From the NCBI GenBank assembly GCA_963799245.1, contig CAWCWN010000003.1, positions 2,232,001 through 2,296,000 of the forward strand: a stretch of DNA of 64,000 bases, given 5' to 3'. The notes beneath the pieces were generated by a model. That model did not search any database, was not told where the DNA came from, and saw nothing but the letters and a program-made list of their open reading frames with translations. Shown piece after piece: positions 25,331-34,474 of this stretch (position 1 is the first letter of the stretch; every line of letters begins with the position of its first letter). This DNA comes from CAWCWN01 sp963799245 (GTDB taxonomy: Bacteria; Chloroflexota; Ktedonobacteria; Ktedonobacterales; Ktedonobacteraceae). A program made the position numbers and the translations under genes.

Positions 25331-26809
25331 ATGAAAAAACCTGCTTATAAGTGGATAGCGCTCGCGGTGACGACTATCGGTTCGCTCATGGCAGCTCTTG
25401 ACTCGACGATTGTGATCCTGGCGCTGCCGCGGATGATCCAGGACCTCCACTCCGATCTCGTGCGCATGACCTGGGTGATTGTTGGATATCTTATTGTGAG
25501 TACGGTATTGCAGCTCACCTTTGGCCGCATGGCCGATATGTTTGGCCGTGTAAGAATGTATAACCTGGGCTTTGTGGTCTTTACGCTTGGTTCGGTGCTG
25601 TGTGGAGTGGCTCCCAGCGATACCCTGCTCATCGCCTTCCGTGTCGTCCAGGGTGTGGGAGGAGCGATGCTCACCGCCAATTCGATGGCCATCATCACGG
25701 AGATCTTCCCGGCTGAGCAGCGCGGCCAGGCCATGGGCATCAACGCGGTCACGTGGGGTGCTGGCAGCGTGCTCGGGCCCGTGCTGGGAGGCCTCATCCT
25801 GGCCGTCGCCAGCTGGCGCTGGATTTTCCTGATTAACCTGCCAATTGGCATTATTGGTACCCTGGCCGCGTATCTGTTGTTGCACGATATAGCCCCCAGG
25901 CCCCGCGGCGAGCGCTTCGATCTGCCTGGCGCATTGCTTTTCTGTATAGGGCTGCTCGGCGTGCTGATCTGGCTGATTAATGGCATCGGCCCTGGCTGGC
26001 TCTCGCCTGCAGTCCTGGTTTATCTCGGCATAGCGCTGATCGCATTCATCAGTTTCGTCCTCTGGGAGCGGCGCGTAGCGTATCCCATGCTCGATCTGAG
26101 CCTCTTTGCCAATCGCCGCTATGCCTTCTCTGTCCTGGCTGCGACGCTCCAGTCGCTCGCGGTCTTTGCGGTGAATTTCCTGATCATCTTTTACCTGCAG
26201 GGGGTGCGTGGCTTTGACCCGTTGACCGCCGCTCTGCTCATCCTGCCTTTGCCGGTCCTGACCTCGGTCATCGGTCCCTTTGGCGGCCGCTGGGCGGATC
26301 GCGACCGTTTCCATGGCACGACTCCGGCCACGGCCGGGCTGGTGGTATCGATCATGGCCCTGCTGCTCTTCTCCCTCCTGACTCCGACTACGCCTTATTT
26401 CATTCTGGCGCTGGCGCTTGGTCTGATGGGAATAGGGGGCGCCCTCTTCTGGTCGCCCAATACCAGCACCACGATGGGCGCTGCCCCGCGCAACCGCCTG
26501 GGCGTCGCATCAGCGACCTTGAATACGATGCGCAATGTCGGCATGGTCTGTAGCTTCGCCGTGGCCCTCGCTATAGCCGCGGCCTCTATGCCCCCGGCCC
26601 TGGTGAACGCGGTCTTTCTCGGCACGGTGGGTCACCTGCAGCCCGGGATTTCAAGCGCATTCACCAGCGCGATGAGCCATGCGTTTATCGCCTCAGCCGT
26701 GATCTGCGCCATTGCGCTCTTCTTCTCGATAGTGCGTGAGAGCAGAGGTGCCGCGTCTCCGGCGCCCGCGCAGGCGCCAGAACGAACAAGCGAGCGCTCC
26801 GCACGTTAG
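25331..26809 (+). CDS. MFS drug/proton antiporter, DHA2 (EmrB/QacA) family
   Basis: 492 residues with 14 predicted helices. Motif D1 of DHA2 pumps is LDSTIVILALPRM (about 20-32), motif A is GRMADMFGRVRMY, and antiporter motif C is WGAGSVLGPVLGG. These pumps export drugs or metabolites by proton antiport. The start ATG has GAAGGA upstream. The C-terminus is Ala/Pro/Ser-rich. There is no regulator next to it and no adaptor protein, so it is probably a stand-alone QacA-type pump. Substrates unknown. Confidence 0.95.
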   Translation: MKKPAYKWIALAVTTIGSLMAALDSTIVILALPRMIQDLHSDLVRMTWVIVGYLIVSTVLQLTFGRMADMFGRVRMYNLGFVVFTLGSVLCGVAPSDTLLIAFRVVQGVGGAMLTANSMAIITEIFPAEQRGQAMGINAVTWGAGSVLGPVLGGLILAVASWRWIFLINLPIGIIGTLAAYLLLHDIAPRPRGERFDLPGALLFCIGLLGVLIWLINGIGPGWLSPAVLVYLGIALIAFISFVLWERRVAYPMLDLSLFANRRYAFSVLAATLQSLAVFAVNFLIIFYLQGVRGFDPLTAALLILPLPVLTSVIGPFGGRWADRDRFHGTTPATAGLVVSIMALLLFSLLTPTTPYFILALALGLMGIGGALFWSPNTSTTMGAAPRNRLGVASATLNTMRNVGMVCSFAVALAIAAASMPPALVNAVFLGTVGHLQPGISSAFTSAMSHAFIASAVICAIALFFSIVRESRGAASPAPAQAPERTSERSAR

Positions 26810-26818
26810 GACTCGAGC

Positions 26819-26838
26819 GCGTGGCCCGCGGGCCACGC
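26819..26838. terminator. 20-bp perfect palindrome after the efflux pump gene
   Basis: GCGTGGCCCG / CGGGCCACGC is a loopless perfect palindrome 10 bp after the stop codon. No U tract follows. It resembles the longer palindromes at 12054-12099 and 22712-22745. Confidence 0.6.
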
Positions 26839-26959
26839 ACTCCATCACCATGTAACCAGCCATGCGGAATTCCCGCACCTGTAGCCGTGTGCTGCTTCGC
26901 AGCAATATAATAGCGTAGAGAAGACTGTTTCGCAGCCAGATAGATTGGGAGAAACACTT

Positions 26960-27958
26960 ATGACACGGGAGTCCTTTAAAGCGCTAGTTGTCGAAGAGCA
27001 GGCGAATGGCGTTCAGTCCGTCTTGCGCGACCTGTCAACTTCCGACCTGCCCGCGGGAGATGTCCTGGTCTCCATTGCCTTTTCCAGCCTTAATTACAAG
27101 GATGCCCTGGCTGTGACCAACCAGGGTCGCATTATTCGCGCCTTTCCTTTTGTGCCGGGCATAGATTTCGCGGGGACCGTTGCAGAGTCGCAGTCGGCCG
27201 CTTTCAAGGCGGGTGATCGTGTGGTGCTGACGGGTTGGGGCGTGGGAGAGCGCCACTGGGGAGGCTTTGCCCAGTGCGCGCGCGTGAAGTCCGACTGGCT
27301 GGTGCCCCTGCCAGAAGGTCTGGATTTCGTGACGGCGATGGGCATTGGTACGGCTGGTTTCACAGCCATGCTGTGCGTGATGGCGCTCGAGGATCATGGC
27401 CTGCGCCCGGGCGGGCGTGAGGTGCTGGTTAGCGGCGCGGCGGGTGGCGTTGGCAGCGTGGCCGTAGCAATCCTGGCGCAGCTGGGTTACAATGTGGTGG
27501 CCTCGACGGGCCGCAGTGAGACGCACGCATATTTACAGGAGCTGGGAGCGACAGCATTTTTAGAGCGCCAGGCACTGGCAGAACCCTCAAAGAGGCCCCT
27601 GGAGTCGGAGCGCTGGGGAGGGGCGGTTGATACCGTCGGTGGTGAGACGCTGGCCGGAATCCTGCGCACGATGGCCTATGGTTGCAGTGTGGCTGCGTGC
27701 GGGCTCGCCGGTGGCAATACTTTACCAACGACCGTTCTGCCTTTTATTCTGCGTGCCGTCAATTTGCTTGGCATCGATTCGGTGCTGTGCCCACCGCCGC
27801 GCAGGCGCGCGGCCTGGGAAAGACTGGTACGCGACCTGCCGCCGGATAAGTTACACAAGATCATGCAGGTTGTGCCCCTGCGGGAGATACCCGCTCTCAG
27901 CGAGGAGATCCTCGAGGGACGCGTGCGAGGCCGTATTGTCGTGGATGTAAACAGCTGA
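26960..27958 (+). CDS. YhdH/YhfP family quinone oxidoreductase (acrylyl-CoA reductase type)
   Basis: 332 residues of the zinc-free medium-chain dehydrogenase family. N-terminal domain with SSLNYKDALAV and PGIDFAGTV; NADPH-binding domain with SGAAGGVGSVAVAILAQLGY and the STGR dipeptide region. AcuI/YhdH members reduce acryloyl-CoA to propionyl-CoA with NADPH, and the long similarity over the whole length supports this subfamily rather than generic crotonyl reductases. The substrate is still inference. I chose the ATG at 26960 with GGGAGA 7 nt upstream over an upstream TTG. A glutaryl-CoA dehydrogenase-like gene follows in the same direction. Confidence 0.92.
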   Translation: MTRESFKALVVEEQANGVQSVLRDLSTSDLPAGDVLVSIAFSSLNYKDALAVTNQGRIIRAFPFVPGIDFAGTVAESQSAAFKAGDRVVLTGWGVGERHWGGFAQCARVKSDWLVPLPEGLDFVTAMGIGTAGFTAMLCVMALEDHGLRPGGREVLVSGAAGGVGSVAVAILAQLGYNVVASTGRSETHAYLQELGATAFLERQALAEPSKRPLESERWGGAVDTVGGETLAGILRTMAYGCSVAACGLAGGNTLPTTVLPFILRAVNLLGIDSVLCPPPRRRAAWERLVRDLPPDKLHKIMQVVPLREIPALSEEILEGRVRGRIVVDVNS

Positions 27959-27981
27959 GACCATCCTTGTTGTTTTCTATT

Positions 27982-28011
27982 GTGATGGTGCGCGTCCACA
28001 CGCGCCATCAC
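27982..28011 (+). terminator. Hairpin after the oxidoreductase gene
   Basis: GTGATGG (27982-27988) plus CGCGT (27991-27995) pair with ACGCG (28000-28004) and CCATCAC (28005-28011), with a 2-nt bulge and 4-nt loop. AGCGTTTTG follows, so it is a fair intrinsic terminator. The remaining gap to 28190 has a TATAAT at 28132-28137 with no clear -35, a possible promoter for the next gene. Confidence 0.55.
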
Positions 28012-28189
28012 AGCGTTTTGCCTGTTATGTAGCTATGCTGCCGTTGCGCCAGGTATCAACAGCGCATTTAACGGCCTGGATGTAGGCGGATTTAACTGAC
28101 TGCACGTGGGCACTGGAGCGGCGCTTTGAGATATAATAGCTGGAGGCCATTGTCCACTACACGAAGTAACGAAATGGAGCATATCTATT

Positions 28190-29386
28190 ATGGCGAATAC
28201 CAGTATTGAACGCAAGAAAGTGCAGATGCCCTCCGCGACGGACCTGTATAATATCGACCACCTGCTCAGCGAGGAAGAGCGCATGGTGCGAGATACCGTG
28301 CGCAAGTTTGTGAATGAGCGTGTGCTGCCGATCATTGGCGAGCATTTCGAGGCCGGTACATTTCCCCGCGAGCTCATCCCTGCTGTCGCTGAACTGGGCC
28401 TGCTGGGCATGCACCTTGAAGGCTATGGCTGCGCCGGCTTGAGTTCCGTCTGTTATGGCCTGGCCTGCCAGGAATTGGAGGCAGGAGATAGCGGCCTACG
28501 TTCGTTTGTGTCTGTACAGGGTTCGCTGGCTATGTTCCCCATTCACGCCTATGGTTCAGAGGAGCAGAGATCGCACTGGCTGCCACGTATGGCCAGCGGC
28601 GAAGTGATTGGCTGTTTTGGACTGACGGAGCCGGACTCGGGCAGCGACCCCGGCAGCATGAGTACGAAGGCTCGCCGCGATGGCGATAGCTATGTATTGA
28701 ACGGCACAAAGATGTGGATTACCAACGGTGGTATGGCGGATCTGGCCGTTGTGTGGGCGCGCAGCGAGGATGGCATTCGCGGCTTCCTGGTTGAGCGCGG
28801 CACGCCTGGCTTTACAAGCAGCGATATTCATCACAAACTATCCCTGCGCGCCTCCGTCACATCAGAACTGCACTTTGAGGATTGCCGTGTAGCGGCGGAG
28901 AATATGCTGCCCAATGTCCGTGGGCTGCGTGGGCCGCTTTCGTGCCTCAATGAGGCCCGCTTTGGCATCGCATGGGGTGCGACGGGCGCGGCGCGAGCGT
29001 GTTATGAGGCCGCTCTGGACTATGCCAGGACCCGCGTCCAGTTCAACAGGCCTATCGCCCGCTTCCAGCTGGTGCAGCAGAAACTGGCAATCATGGCAAC
29101 CGAGCTGGTCAAGGCTCAGTTACTCGCCCTGCAGCTGGGGCGTTTGAAGGATGAAGGTGATATGCACCCGGTGCAGATTTCAATAGCCAAGCGCAATAAT
29201 GTGCGCGAGGCGCTTAAGACGGCGCGCGAGGCGCGTGCGGTCCTGGGAGCAAACGGTATTACCCTCGAGTATCCCATCAGCCGTCATTCGAACAACCTGG
29301 AGTCGGTTTATACCTATGAGGGCACTGACGACATTCACACACTGATCATAGGCCAGGCAATTACAGGGGAGGATGCCTTCTCTTAA
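28190..29386 (+). CDS. gcdH: Acyl-CoA dehydrogenase, glutaryl-CoA dehydrogenase type
   Basis: 398 residues of the flavin acyl-CoA dehydrogenase family. It has CFGLTEPDSGSDPGSM and the KMWITNGGMADLAVVWA FAD-binding strands, an Arg in the substrate-binding SSCLNEARFGIAWG region, and the catalytic Glu in VYTYEGTDDIHTLIIG. That last motif and the GITLEYPISRH stretch are those of glutaryl-CoA dehydrogenases, which convert glutaryl-CoA to crotonyl-CoA and CO2 in lysine and tryptophan breakdown. Neighbours do not form a complete pathway, so the exact substrate is not proven. GGAG lies 10 nt before the ATG. Confidence 0.9.
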   Translation: MANTSIERKKVQMPSATDLYNIDHLLSEEERMVRDTVRKFVNERVLPIIGEHFEAGTFPRELIPAVAELGLLGMHLEGYGCAGLSSVCYGLACQELEAGDSGLRSFVSVQGSLAMFPIHAYGSEEQRSHWLPRMASGEVIGCFGLTEPDSGSDPGSMSTKARRDGDSYVLNGTKMWITNGGMADLAVVWARSEDGIRGFLVERGTPGFTSSDIHHKLSLRASVTSELHFEDCRVAAENMLPNVRGLRGPLSCLNEARFGIAWGATGAARACYEAALDYARTRVQFNRPIARFQLVQQKLAIMATELVKAQLLALQLGRLKDEGDMHPVQISIAKRNNVREALKTAREARAVLGANGITLEYPISRHSNNLESVYTYEGTDDIHTLIIGQAITGEDAFS

Positions 29387-29468
29387 TACTGCTTTATGCG
29401 TTGCTGTGTTGAGGGCGCGCGCCCTATTCGCCTGAGCCGCCCTCGCCGTTGCCGCGAGTCGTAGATGC

Positions 29469-29496
29469 TTGAGAAGCGCCTGGCAGGTGGTATCAT
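29469..29496 (+). promoter_or_regulatory. Candidate promoter for the flavoprotein gene
   Basis: TTGAGA (29469-29474), 16-bp spacer, TATCAT (29491-29496), about 40 bp upstream of the ATG at 29539, which has GAAGGGAG before it. Confidence 0.5.
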
Positions 29497-29538
29497 TGCA
29501 AGTGGTGCGACAACAAAAAGACGAAGGGAGTAACGTAT

Positions 29539-30931
29539 ATGACGACGGCAACCTACGATGCAATTATCATTGGCGCGGGTCAGTCCGGGGGACCACTTTC
29601 CACTGCTCTGGCGCAGGCGGGCTGGAAAACGGCACTTGTCGAGAGGATCCATGTGGGTGGAACCTGCATCAATGAGGGGTGTACTCCGACCAAGACGATG
29701 ATTGCCAGCGCGCGCGTGGCTTACCTGGCGCTGCGAGCCGCCGACTACGGCGTACATACCGGACTTGTCAGCGTAGATATGACCGTGGTGAGAAAGCGCA
29801 AGCGCGCTATTGTTGAGAGCTTTCGCAGTGGTAGCGAGCGGCGCATCAAGAATACGCCGGGCGTGGAGCTTATGATGGGCGAGGCGCGCTTTACCGGCCC
29901 TAAAGATGTCGAGGTGCGCCTGAACAGCGGCGAAACCCGCCAGATCGCTGCGAACACGATTTTCATCAATGCCGGCGATCGTCCAGCCCTGCCCAGGATA
30001 AGCGGCATCGAGCGCGTGCCGCTGCTGGATCTCGACCTCAATCATGGAGCTTGCCGAGGTTCCGGACCACCTTCTGGTCCTGGGTGGAGGCTATGTTGGC
30101 CTTGAATTTGGCCAGATGTTTCGCCGTTTCGGCAGCCAGGTGACCATTATACAGCGCGGCAGGCATGTGCTGGCGCGCGAAGATAGCGATGTCTCCGATG
30201 AGGTGGCGAAGATACTGCGCGAGGATGGCGTGGAGATTCTGCTGGAAACGACGGCTGAGCAGGTGAAACAGGCCCACAACGGTGAAATTCAATTGACCGT
30301 CAGGACCCCCACTGGTGAGCGTGTGCTCACAGGTTCACATCTGCTGGCGGCTGCCGGCCGCATCCCAAATTCAGACCGCCTCAATCTCGCTGCGACTGGC
30401 GTGCAAAGCGACGGTCATGGCTATATTCAGACCAATGAGAAGCTGGAGACCAATGTCGCGGGCATCTATGCCCTCGGAGATGTGAAGGGTGGTCCGGCCT
30501 TTACACATATTTCCTATGACGATTTCCGCATCATCCGCACCAACCTGCTTGAGAAAGGCAACGCAACAATCCACGATCGCCTACTGCCATACACCGTGTT
30601 TATTGATCCACAGCTGGGTAGAGTCGGGCTGAGCGAGAGCGAGGCTCGGGCACAGGGGCGTATGATCAGGGTTGCCAGGCTGCCAATGGACTATGTGGCC
30701 CGGGCCCTGGAGATTGATGAAGCGCGCGGCTTTATGAAGGCTATTGTAGACGCCGCCAGTGGTCAGATCCTGGGCGCCGCCGTGCTGGGGGTTGAAGGCG
30801 GTGAGGTTATGTCGATGTTGGAGCTCGCGATAATGGGCAAACTTCCTTATACTGTGCTGCGCGATGGCGTGTTTGCCCATCCAACCCTGGCGGAGTCACT
30901 GAATAACCTCTTCAGTTCATTTGAGGAGTAG
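29539..30931 (+). pseudogene. Pyridine nucleotide-disulfide oxidoreductase (Lpd/MerA type) with a +1 frameshift
   Basis: The first frame (from ATG 29539) has the FAD-binding start IIIGAGQSGGPLSTALAQAG and the redox-active disulfide GGTCINEGCTPTK. It loses frame after GIERVPLLD at about 30031. The second frame resumes with IMELAEVPDHLLVLGGGYVG (NADPH-binding domain) and ends in the dimerisation domain with the HPTLAES motif, where mercuric reductases and Lpd have a conserved His. The gene is 1393 nt, 464 codons plus one base. Skipping one C at 30031 gives LD-STSIMELAEVP, the expected junction, so only one extra base is wrong. It is either a sequence error or a recent mutation. Confidence 0.88.
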
Positions 30932-30984
30932 GTGCGCCCTGATCGAGCGTGGCGGCGCTGGCGTGGCAGGGTCAGCGCGGCCGG

Positions 30985-31005
30985 CGCGGTGCCTAGAGCA
31001 CCGCG
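30985..31005. terminator. Hairpin between convergent genes
   Basis: CGCGGTGC (30985-30992) and GCACCGCG (30998-31005) form an 8-bp perfect stem with a 5-nt loop between the flavoprotein gene and the end of the exopolysaccharide operon. No U tract follows. Confidence 0.5.
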
Positions 31006-31032
31006 AGAAAGATAGGAGTGAACCTCTTATAT

Positions 31033-31686
31033 TTACGTGCATGAGGCCTGGCCAGGCGCTAAATTATTATCATCGCCATAGCTGTTGACCTGCCAGCGGC
31101 CCGTGGTTGTATCCTGCTGCAGCAGCAGGTGCAGGGTGTAGGGCTTAAGGATTTTACTGCGTGTGATCGAGAAGTCAAAGGAATAGCTTTGCGCGCTATT
31201 CTGTAGCGCGCTACTGGCGATTTCACTGTAGTTTGTTACCGTACCAAAGCAGAGATCGTCGTTCTGCGCCTGCTGTTTAAAGTCATCCTGAACAAGCGGG
31301 ATGGTGATGGCGGGGCCAAGATCATTGTAGGCCTGGTCATAGTTGCGGTCATGCAGCGCAGCGATAAAATCAGTGGCTGTTGTGGCTGCGTCCGCGCTGG
31401 CGTTCGTGGCGGCGAAAAAGTTAATGGCGGCGTAGCCCAGGATAAAAGCGAGCAAAATACAGACAATAGCGACAATGCCCAGGGTAAGTAAGCGCCGATG
31501 GCAACTGGCAGGCTGGGCATCGCTGCGCTGAGGTCGCGCTACGCGAGGCGTAGCAGGAGGCTGGTCGAGGCGCGCCATAGTCGCAGGGCGTTGGGGAATG
31601 CTGCGGAATTTGCCCGAGTCATTACCATGGAGAGCAGCCCGCTGCTGGGCTGCGGCTCTTCTTTGCGCATCACGGCGTCCCTGCAT
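31033..31686 (-). CDS. Hypothetical single-pass protein, last gene of the EPS operon
   Basis: 217 residues. An Arg/Gln/Ala-rich cytoplasmic N-terminus (1-65) precedes one membrane helix (about 68-92, LLTLGIVAIVCILLAFILGY). The outer domain of ~120 residues begins ADAATTATDFIAALHDRNYDQAY, an arrangement seen in small NTF2-like or DUF4878-type outer domains, and ends in beta strands. The ATG has AAGGAGG upstream. It is the last of six genes transcribed together, but no function in polysaccharide synthesis is proven. Confidence 0.65.
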   Translation of the reverse strand: MQGRRDAQRRAAAQQRAALHGNDSGKFRSIPQRPATMARLDQPPATPRVARPQRSDAQPASCHRRLLTLGIVAIVCILLAFILGYAAINFFAATNASADAATTATDFIAALHDRNYDQAYNDLGPAITIPLVQDDFKQQAQNDDLCFGTVTNYSEIASSALQNSAQSYSFDFSITRSKILKPYTLHLLLQQDTTTGRWQVNSYGDDNNLAPGQASCT

Positions 31687-31759
31687 GCTATTTCCTCCTT
31701 AGAAAGAAATGAGAAAGAAATGCAAGCGACGTATGCACTGGCTCGGCATTGTGGGCGAT

Positions 31760-32446
31760 TTACGCATCCAGGAAGACAATCCCGACCAGATTCACATGCG
31801 CGCGTTGCAATTGCTCCTGAGCTTGTTTGGCCTGACTGCGAGTCGTTTTGCCTTTGACGAGAGCTAGAATAGTCTGATCTACCTGTGATCCCACAAGCGA
31901 GGCATCAGGACCTGTTAATACCGGGGGCGTATGGAAAATAATCATGCCTGCCTGACTAGCTGCTGTCCCCGTCAGGAGCTGGCGCATGGCGGCCATACAG
32001 TCTGCCAGCCTGGCTGAAAAGAGCAATCCGGCTCCCTCGCTGCCTACAACACTGCCGGCGCCGAGCAACTGGAGATTGGTAATGAAGGTTCTATGCAGGC
32101 ACTGTTGCAGTGTCGGCAGTGTAATCGCATCTGCCTGCAGCAGGTCGCTCAGGCCGCTGCCTTTCTCGATGCCGAAGCGTCGCTCAAGGCCCGGGGTGCG
32201 CAGGTCCGCATCGACGAGGATGGTGGCTGTGCCGCTCTGCGCGGCTACGATCGCCACATTAGCCGCGAAGGATGGCTGTGGAGCTGTCGCAGATGCCGCT
32301 GTGAGAAGGAGGGTATGCGGCTTCTCCTGTGTGCCATCCAGGTTAAAACGGATATTTGCGTAGAGTGTTTGGTAGGCTTCGTTGTATGCGGAACCAGGGT
32401 CATAATCGGTGAGCAGTTCAAACCGCTCTTGTGAGGGCATACTCAC
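31760..32446 (-). CDS. CpsD/CapB-type BY-kinase homologue lacking the P-loop
   Basis: 228 residues of the fold of bacterial tyrosine kinases that control chain length (partner of Wzz). It has the YNEAYQTLYANIRF start, the Walker A' strand TILVDADLRTPGLERRFG and the FHTPPVL region. Where family members have the P-loop PGEGKSTTAAN, this one has TAPQPSFAAN; the Gly-Lys-Ser is gone. There is also no C-terminal tyrosine cluster (it ends VGIVFLDA). ATP binding by the normal mode and kinase activity are therefore unlikely, so it could be a structural or regulatory partner of the Wzz-like protein. Starts at GTG with GAGGAG 8 nt upstream. Confidence 0.85.
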   Translation of the reverse strand: MSMPSQERFELLTDYDPGSAYNEAYQTLYANIRFNLDGTQEKPHTLLLTAASATAPQPSFAANVAIVAAQSGTATILVDADLRTPGLERRFGIEKGSGLSDLLQADAITLPTLQQCLHRTFITNLQLLGAGSVVGSEGAGLLFSARLADCMAAMRQLLTGTAASQAGMIIFHTPPVLTGPDASLVGSQVDQTILALVKGKTTRSQAKQAQEQLQRAHVNLVGIVFLDA

Positions 32447-32481
32447 GGACGTTACTCCTCGTGAATCATCAAGTAAGGACC

Positions 32482-33312
32482 TTACTCTGAAAGTGTTTTC
32501 GTGCGCGCGCGACCAGCTGCTGGCGCGCGCGGAATCTCTCCATAAAAGGGCAGCTGCAGTAAACTTGCGGCGTCTTCTTTGTCATACACGCGGTCATCCA
32601 GGTAGTCGACCAGGAATGCCAGGGCCAGGCCGACGATAAGTGCAACAAGCAGCAGGGCGAATAAGAGTGTGCGTTTGTTGACGGATGGGCCGGGGATAGC
32701 GCCAGGGTCGGAGGCGCTGCTGACGACCTGCGCCGACACGGCTGGCTGCGTGTTGCTCGCAGCGGTGTTGCACGTATTCGTTTGGGGCATGACATAGCCG
32801 TAGGTCAGGTACTGGCATAAATGTGCCGTGCTCACTTCTCCAATAGCATTCGTAATGGCCCAGGCGCCGGCGCTGGTGCTCCAGGTTGTGCTGATGGTGA
32901 CCAGGTTATGGCTGCGAACGGCGGTTAATGCTCCGCCAATGGCACTCGAGTTCTGCCAGTCGCCCAGGTCAGCGCCGGCTCCAAACTTCGCTGTAATCTG
33001 GCTCGTGTCGGCCGAGATCTGCTGGCTGACCCGGCTATCGAACTCTTTTGAGCTGAGAATCGGACCTGTCGTGAGGGTATCAGCGAGATTTTCGGCGATA
33101 GAAGCATTATCGGCGCTGCTGTTATTGGATCCGCCAGGGCCGGGCTGTAAGCCAACCTGGATGGTAACAGCTGAATGATAAGCGGTCAGCGCGCCCGGCG
33201 TTTTCCTGAGGTGATAGTATTGATAACCGACGTAGAGCGCTACCACTCCAACGATCAGCACAACGATCCAGATGCGCCGCCAAATAATTGACCAATAAGC
33301 TCGTAGTTCCAC
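32482..33312 (-). CDS. Wzz-like chain-length determinant / polysaccharide co-polymerase
   Basis: 276 residues starting at GTG. Two membrane helices (about 12-32 near the start, and about 228-250 near the end, LLFALLLVALIVGLALAFLVDYLDDRVYDKEDA, given in parts) flank a ~190-residue outer domain, the Wzz layout. The outer domain is rich in Ser/Asn/Thr and has helical parts. The conserved Pro-rich entry to the second helix is PGPSVNKRTLLFA. Such proteins set the chain length of exported polysaccharide. It lies upstream of the P-loop-less kinase homologue and after a glycosyltransferase, with 6 bp to the latter. Confidence 0.85.
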   Translation of the reverse strand: MELRAYWSIIWRRIWIVVLIVGVVALYVGYQYYHLRKTPGALTAYHSAVTIQVGLQPGPGGSNNSSADNASIAENLADTLTTGPILSSKEFDSRVSQQISADTSQITAKFGAGADLGDWQNSSAIGGALTAVRSHNLVTISTTWSTSAGAWAITNAIGEVSTAHLCQYLTYGYVMPQTNTCNTAASNTQPAVSAQVVSSASDPGAIPGPSVNKRTLLFALLLVALIVGLALAFLVDYLDDRVYDKEDAASLLQLPFYGEIPRAPAAGRARTKTLSE

Positions 33313-33318
33313 AGGTAT

Positions 33319-34470
33319 CTAGCCTTTCTCGCGTCTATAGTTATTTACCAGGTCAATGGTGGGTAGTTCTTTTGCTGTGCCGGCGCTCATTTTTGCCGCG
33401 ATAAATTGTTGGATGCGGCGATGAAAGCGCGGCGTATCGAATTCTAGCGCGTGGTTACGTATCGTGTTAGGATCAAAGCCGCGCTCGTCAAATGCCGCCA
33501 GGACCTCGGCCAGGCTTGCGGCCGTCTGGTATTTGAAGAACTTGCCGGTCACGCCGTCAACGACTGAGGCCAGGGCTCCCCCCGCGCTGTAGGCTATGAC
33601 GGGCCGGCCGCAGGCCTGAGCCTCCAGGGGGGTGATACCGAAATCTTCTTCGCCTGGGAAGAGCAGGGCGCGGCAATGCGTATAATAGTAGCCTTTCTCT
33701 TCGTCGGAGAGCCATCCCATGAAGCGTATCGTCGGACCTGCCAGGCGTTTGAGCCGCTCCTCATCGCGGCCATTGCCGATAATAACCAGGGGTAGTTGGA
33801 GCTTGTTACAGGCCTCAATCGCCAGGTCAATGCGCTTATACGGTACCAGGCGGCTGAGGATGAGAAAGTAATCTTCCGTACGGGCGGTGGGATCAAAGCT
33901 GAAATGCCCGACATCCACAGGTGGTGGTATTACGACTGCTTCGCGGCGGTAGTACTTGGCGATGCGCTCTGCTACGACCGGCGAATTGGCGATAAAGTAG
34001 TCTACGCGCATGGCGCTGGTTTGATCCCAGACGCGCAGCCCGGTTATTATAAATGGCAGGACGCGGCGCGCCATGCCTCCCAGTTGTTCGCGTTCGATAT
34101 ATTCATCATAGTTCCAGCACCAGCGCATGGGTGTGTGACAATAGGATATATGCATCGTTTCAGGCCGCGTAATCACGCCTTTAGCAAAGGCGCTGGAGCT
34201 GCTTAATACCAGGTCGTACCCGCGCAGGTCCAGGCTCTCCATCGCAAAGGGATAGAACGGCAGATATGGCTGGTGATGTCTGGTGACCAGTGGAAATTTC
34301 TGCATAAAAGAGGTGCGAATATCCATGCTCTGGAAAGCCGGGTCAACGCGCTGCGGGTCAAATATAGATGTATAGATGGGGGCAGCGGGGAATATCTCGT
34401 GAAATGCCAGGATAACGCGCTCCGCCCCGCCCATCTGGTTGAGGTAGTCATGTACCAATGCCACTTTCAT
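33319..34470 (-). CDS. GT4-family glycosyltransferase
   Basis: 383 residues. It starts KVALVHDYLNQMGGAERVI, a Rossmann strand with Gly-rich loop typical of GT-B family 4 enzymes, and has the acceptor/donor region ILSRLVPYKRIDLAIEACNK and the nucleotide-sugar-binding EEDFGITPLEAQACGRPVIAY with the conserved E-x7-E. The enzyme should add a sugar to a lipid-linked oligosaccharide in EPS synthesis. It lies 4 bp downstream of the polyprenyl-phosphate sugar transferase. Donor and acceptor are not known. Confidence 0.92.
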   Translation of the reverse strand: MKVALVHDYLNQMGGAERVILAFHEIFPAAPIYTSIFDPQRVDPAFQSMDIRTSFMQKFPLVTRHHQPYLPFYPFAMESLDLRGYDLVLSSSSAFAKGVITRPETMHISYCHTPMRWCWNYDEYIEREQLGGMARRVLPFIITGLRVWDQTSAMRVDYFIANSPVVAERIAKYYRREAVVIPPPVDVGHFSFDPTARTEDYFLILSRLVPYKRIDLAIEACNKLQLPLVIIGNGRDEERLKRLAGPTIRFMGWLSDEEKGYYYTHCRALLFPGEEDFGITPLEAQACGRPVIAYSAGGALASVVDGVTGKFFKYQTAASLAEVLAAFDERGFDPNTIRNHALEFDTPRFHRRIQQFIAAKMSAGTAKELPTIDLVNNYRREKG

Positions 34471-34474
34471 ATGT

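Noticed and set aside
25345..26314. N-terminal extension of the dus frame to 796 residues
   Set aside because: The extra 396 residues are antisense to the DHA2 pump gene, are charged and repetitive with no domain, and the true Dus start motif begins at the ATG at 25126.
31760..32446. ParA/MinD-type ATPase as the identity of the CpsD homologue
   Set aside because: The gene order next to Wzz and the VDADLRTPGL strand fit BY-kinases, and without a P-loop a ParA role is even less likely.
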